Shown here one piece after another: positions 5,825 to 6,448 of a stretch of 6,448 bases of DNA; within the stretch, counting starts at the first letter, position 1, and every line of letters starts with the position of its first letter. The DNA lies in assembly GCA_030640215.1 (NCBI GenBank), contig DAOWJU010000128.1, positions 1 to 6,448 on the forward strand, read 5' to 3'. This DNA comes from Desulfuromonadales bacterium. Lineage in GTDB: Bacteria; Desulfobacterota; Desulfuromonadia; Desulfuromonadales; BM103. The position numbers and the translations under genes were made by a program. A model generated the notes under the pieces. The model did not search any database and was not told the origin of the DNA. It saw only the letters and a list, made by a program, of their open reading frames with translations.

Positions 5825-5842
5825 AAAAGCAGATCATCCTGC
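5825..5842 (-). terminator. Very weak hairpin plus T-run after the moaD-like gene
   Basis: On the coding strand GCAG and CTGC pair around a 6-nt loop (5 bp if one G-U pair is counted), followed at once by TTTTAT. This is about 30 bp after the moaD-like stop codon, a usual place for a Rho-independent terminator. The stem is much shorter than normal, so it would be inefficient at best. It overlaps the start of the candidate small ORF. Confidence 0.2.
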
Positions 5843-5870
5843 GCCATCACCCATCTTAAGTTCCATCTTA

Positions 5871-6095
5871 TTAACCACCCGCGACGAGCGGGAAAACGCT
5901 CAGCACATCGTCATCTACCAATATCTGCTCTAACTTTGCCACCCTACCGTTGACAACCACCACCCCCGACTCACAGGACAAGATATCGAGTTTTTGCATA
6001 ACCTGATTCACGGTCGTTCCCGCTGGAAAATCCAGCATTTTTTCCTTGAACCGCCCGATTCTAAATGTTGCAAACAGCTTAACTTTGATCTGCAT
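5871..6095 (-). CDS. MoaD/ThiS-family sulfur carrier protein
   Basis: This is a 74-residue ubiquitin-fold (beta-grasp) protein of the ThiS/MoaD family. Its C-terminal Gly-Gly (residues 73-74, FPLVAGG) would be adenylylated and converted to a thiocarboxylate by an E1-like MoeB/ThiF enzyme, and then serve as sulfur donor. For a MoaD role the acceptor is cyclic pyranopterin monophosphate in MPT synthase with MoaE. The opening KVKLFATFR-GRF and the VVNG (47-50) and FPLVAGG elements resemble MoaD-like proteins often found beside tungsten aldehyde:ferredoxin oxidoreductases; this is recollection of family context, not a database result. The ATG at 6095 has an SD (GGAAGGA) about 8 nt upstream. The gene starts 32 bp after the enoyl-CoA hydratase stop, so the two may share a transcript. 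A ThiS role or another carrier role is possible, so I give no symbol. No moaE, moeB or AOR gene is visible here. Confidence 0.88.
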   Translation of the reverse strand: MQIKVKLFATFRIGRFKEKMLDFPAGTTVNQVMQKLDILSCESGVVVVNGRVAKLEQILVDDDVLSVFPLVAGG

Positions 6096-6127
6096 GAGAC
6101 AATTCCTTCCTCACTAGCTAGCCGGAG

Positions 6128-6448
6128 TCAGCCGCCGAAGCGCGGCGTGCGTTTTTCACAGAAGGCACTCACACCTTCATCGAAATCGCTCGTCGTCGTA
6201 CAATCAAGAAATTTCTCCTCCTCCGCATTGAGCTGTTCATCGAGTGTTGAGTGCAGGGAGGCCTCCACCAGCAGCTTGCTGTTGGTATAGGCACGAACAG
6301 GCCCTGCCGCAAGGCGCGCAGCCAGTTTCCCTGTCTCCTCTGTCAGCTTTACGGCTGGCACAACCCAGTTCAACATACCCATCGACAGCAACTGCTGAGC
6401 ATCGTAACGATCACCAAGCAGCACCATCTCCATGGTCCGCTTGATGCC
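6128..6448 (-). CDS. Enoyl-CoA hydratase/isomerase family protein, N-terminus outside window
   Basis: This is the C-terminal 106 residues of a crotonase-fold protein; the reading frame is open to the window edge, so the start and the oxyanion-hole and catalytic Glu regions are not visible. What is seen is the characteristic GIKRTMEMVLLGDRYDAQQ helix-turn, the GMLNWVVP segment (usual family form GLVNxVVP), the following long helices with the LAAGPVRAYTNSK motif, and a C-terminal EGVSAFCEKRTPRFGG, close to the usual EGxxAFxEKRxPxFxG ending. The family hydrates trans-2-enoyl-CoA or catalyses related isomerase, lyase or hydrolase reactions on CoA thioesters; the exact substrate cannot be told from this part. 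An ATG at 6433 is internal, not the start. It is followed by the MoaD-like gene 32 bp later. Confidence 0.92.
   Translation of the reverse strand, partial: GIKRTMEMVLLGDRYDAQQLLSMGMLNWVVPAVKLTEETGKLAARLAAGPVRAYTNSKLLVEASLHSTLDEQLNAEEEKFLDCTTTSDFDEGVSAFCEKRTPRFGG

Larger units (their letters stand above)
5655..5870. other. Intergenic region between moaD-like gene and peroxiredoxin-like gene
   Basis: This spacer holds no gene I can call with confidence. It contains a possible 33-codon minus-strand ORF (5837-5736, Cys-rich), a weak hairpin after the moaD-like stop, a possible promoter for the peroxiredoxin-like gene, and a 17-bp palindrome at 5694-5710. Each is listed separately or under findings. 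Confidence 0.5.

Overview
All recognisable genes in this 6.4 kb window lie on the minus strand, so transcription runs from the high-numbered end to the low-numbered end. Moderate GC content, a TupABC tungstate importer linked to molybdopterin genes, a MoaD-like carrier of the kind seen near aldehyde:ferredoxin oxidoreductases, and CoA-ester metabolism suggest an anaerobic bacterium. A Desulfuromonas/Geobacter/Pelobacter-like lineage is my best guess from gene content and protein flavour; it is not proven by the sequence.

Layout in transcription order. (1) 6448-6128: C-terminal part of an enoyl-CoA hydratase/isomerase, cut by the window edge, followed after 32 bp by a 74-residue ThiS/MoaD-fold sulfur carrier ending in Gly-Gly (6095-5871). 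(2) A 216-bp spacer with one possible 33-codon Cys-rich small ORF, a weak hairpin and a small palindrome. (3) 5654-5115: a peroxiredoxin-like thioredoxin-fold protein with a CPVC motif. (4) A 181-bp spacer with a striking cluster of CTGGC/GCCAG inverted repeats next to a good -10 box. (5) 4933-1053: a compact set of five genes: tupA, tupB and tupC (binding protein, permease and ATPase for tungstate uptake), moeA (metal insertion into molybdopterin), and an unassigned multi-pass membrane protein. Spacings are 9 bp, 4 bp, a 34-bp overlap, and 17-26 bp, which argues for one transcript. (6) A 157-bp leader with repeats and a hairpin, then moaA (895 to beyond base 1), the first enzyme of molybdopterin synthesis, missing its C-terminus.

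The genes make sense together. TupABC brings in tungstate, MoaA starts the pterin cofactor, a MoaD-type carrier may supply the dithiolene sulfur, and MoeA inserts the metal. The likely beneficiary is a W-dependent enzyme encoded elsewhere. No mobile element, CRISPR array, rRNA or tRNA was seen. The least explained items are the membrane protein between moeA and moaA, the tup upstream repeat cluster, and the structured moaA leader.
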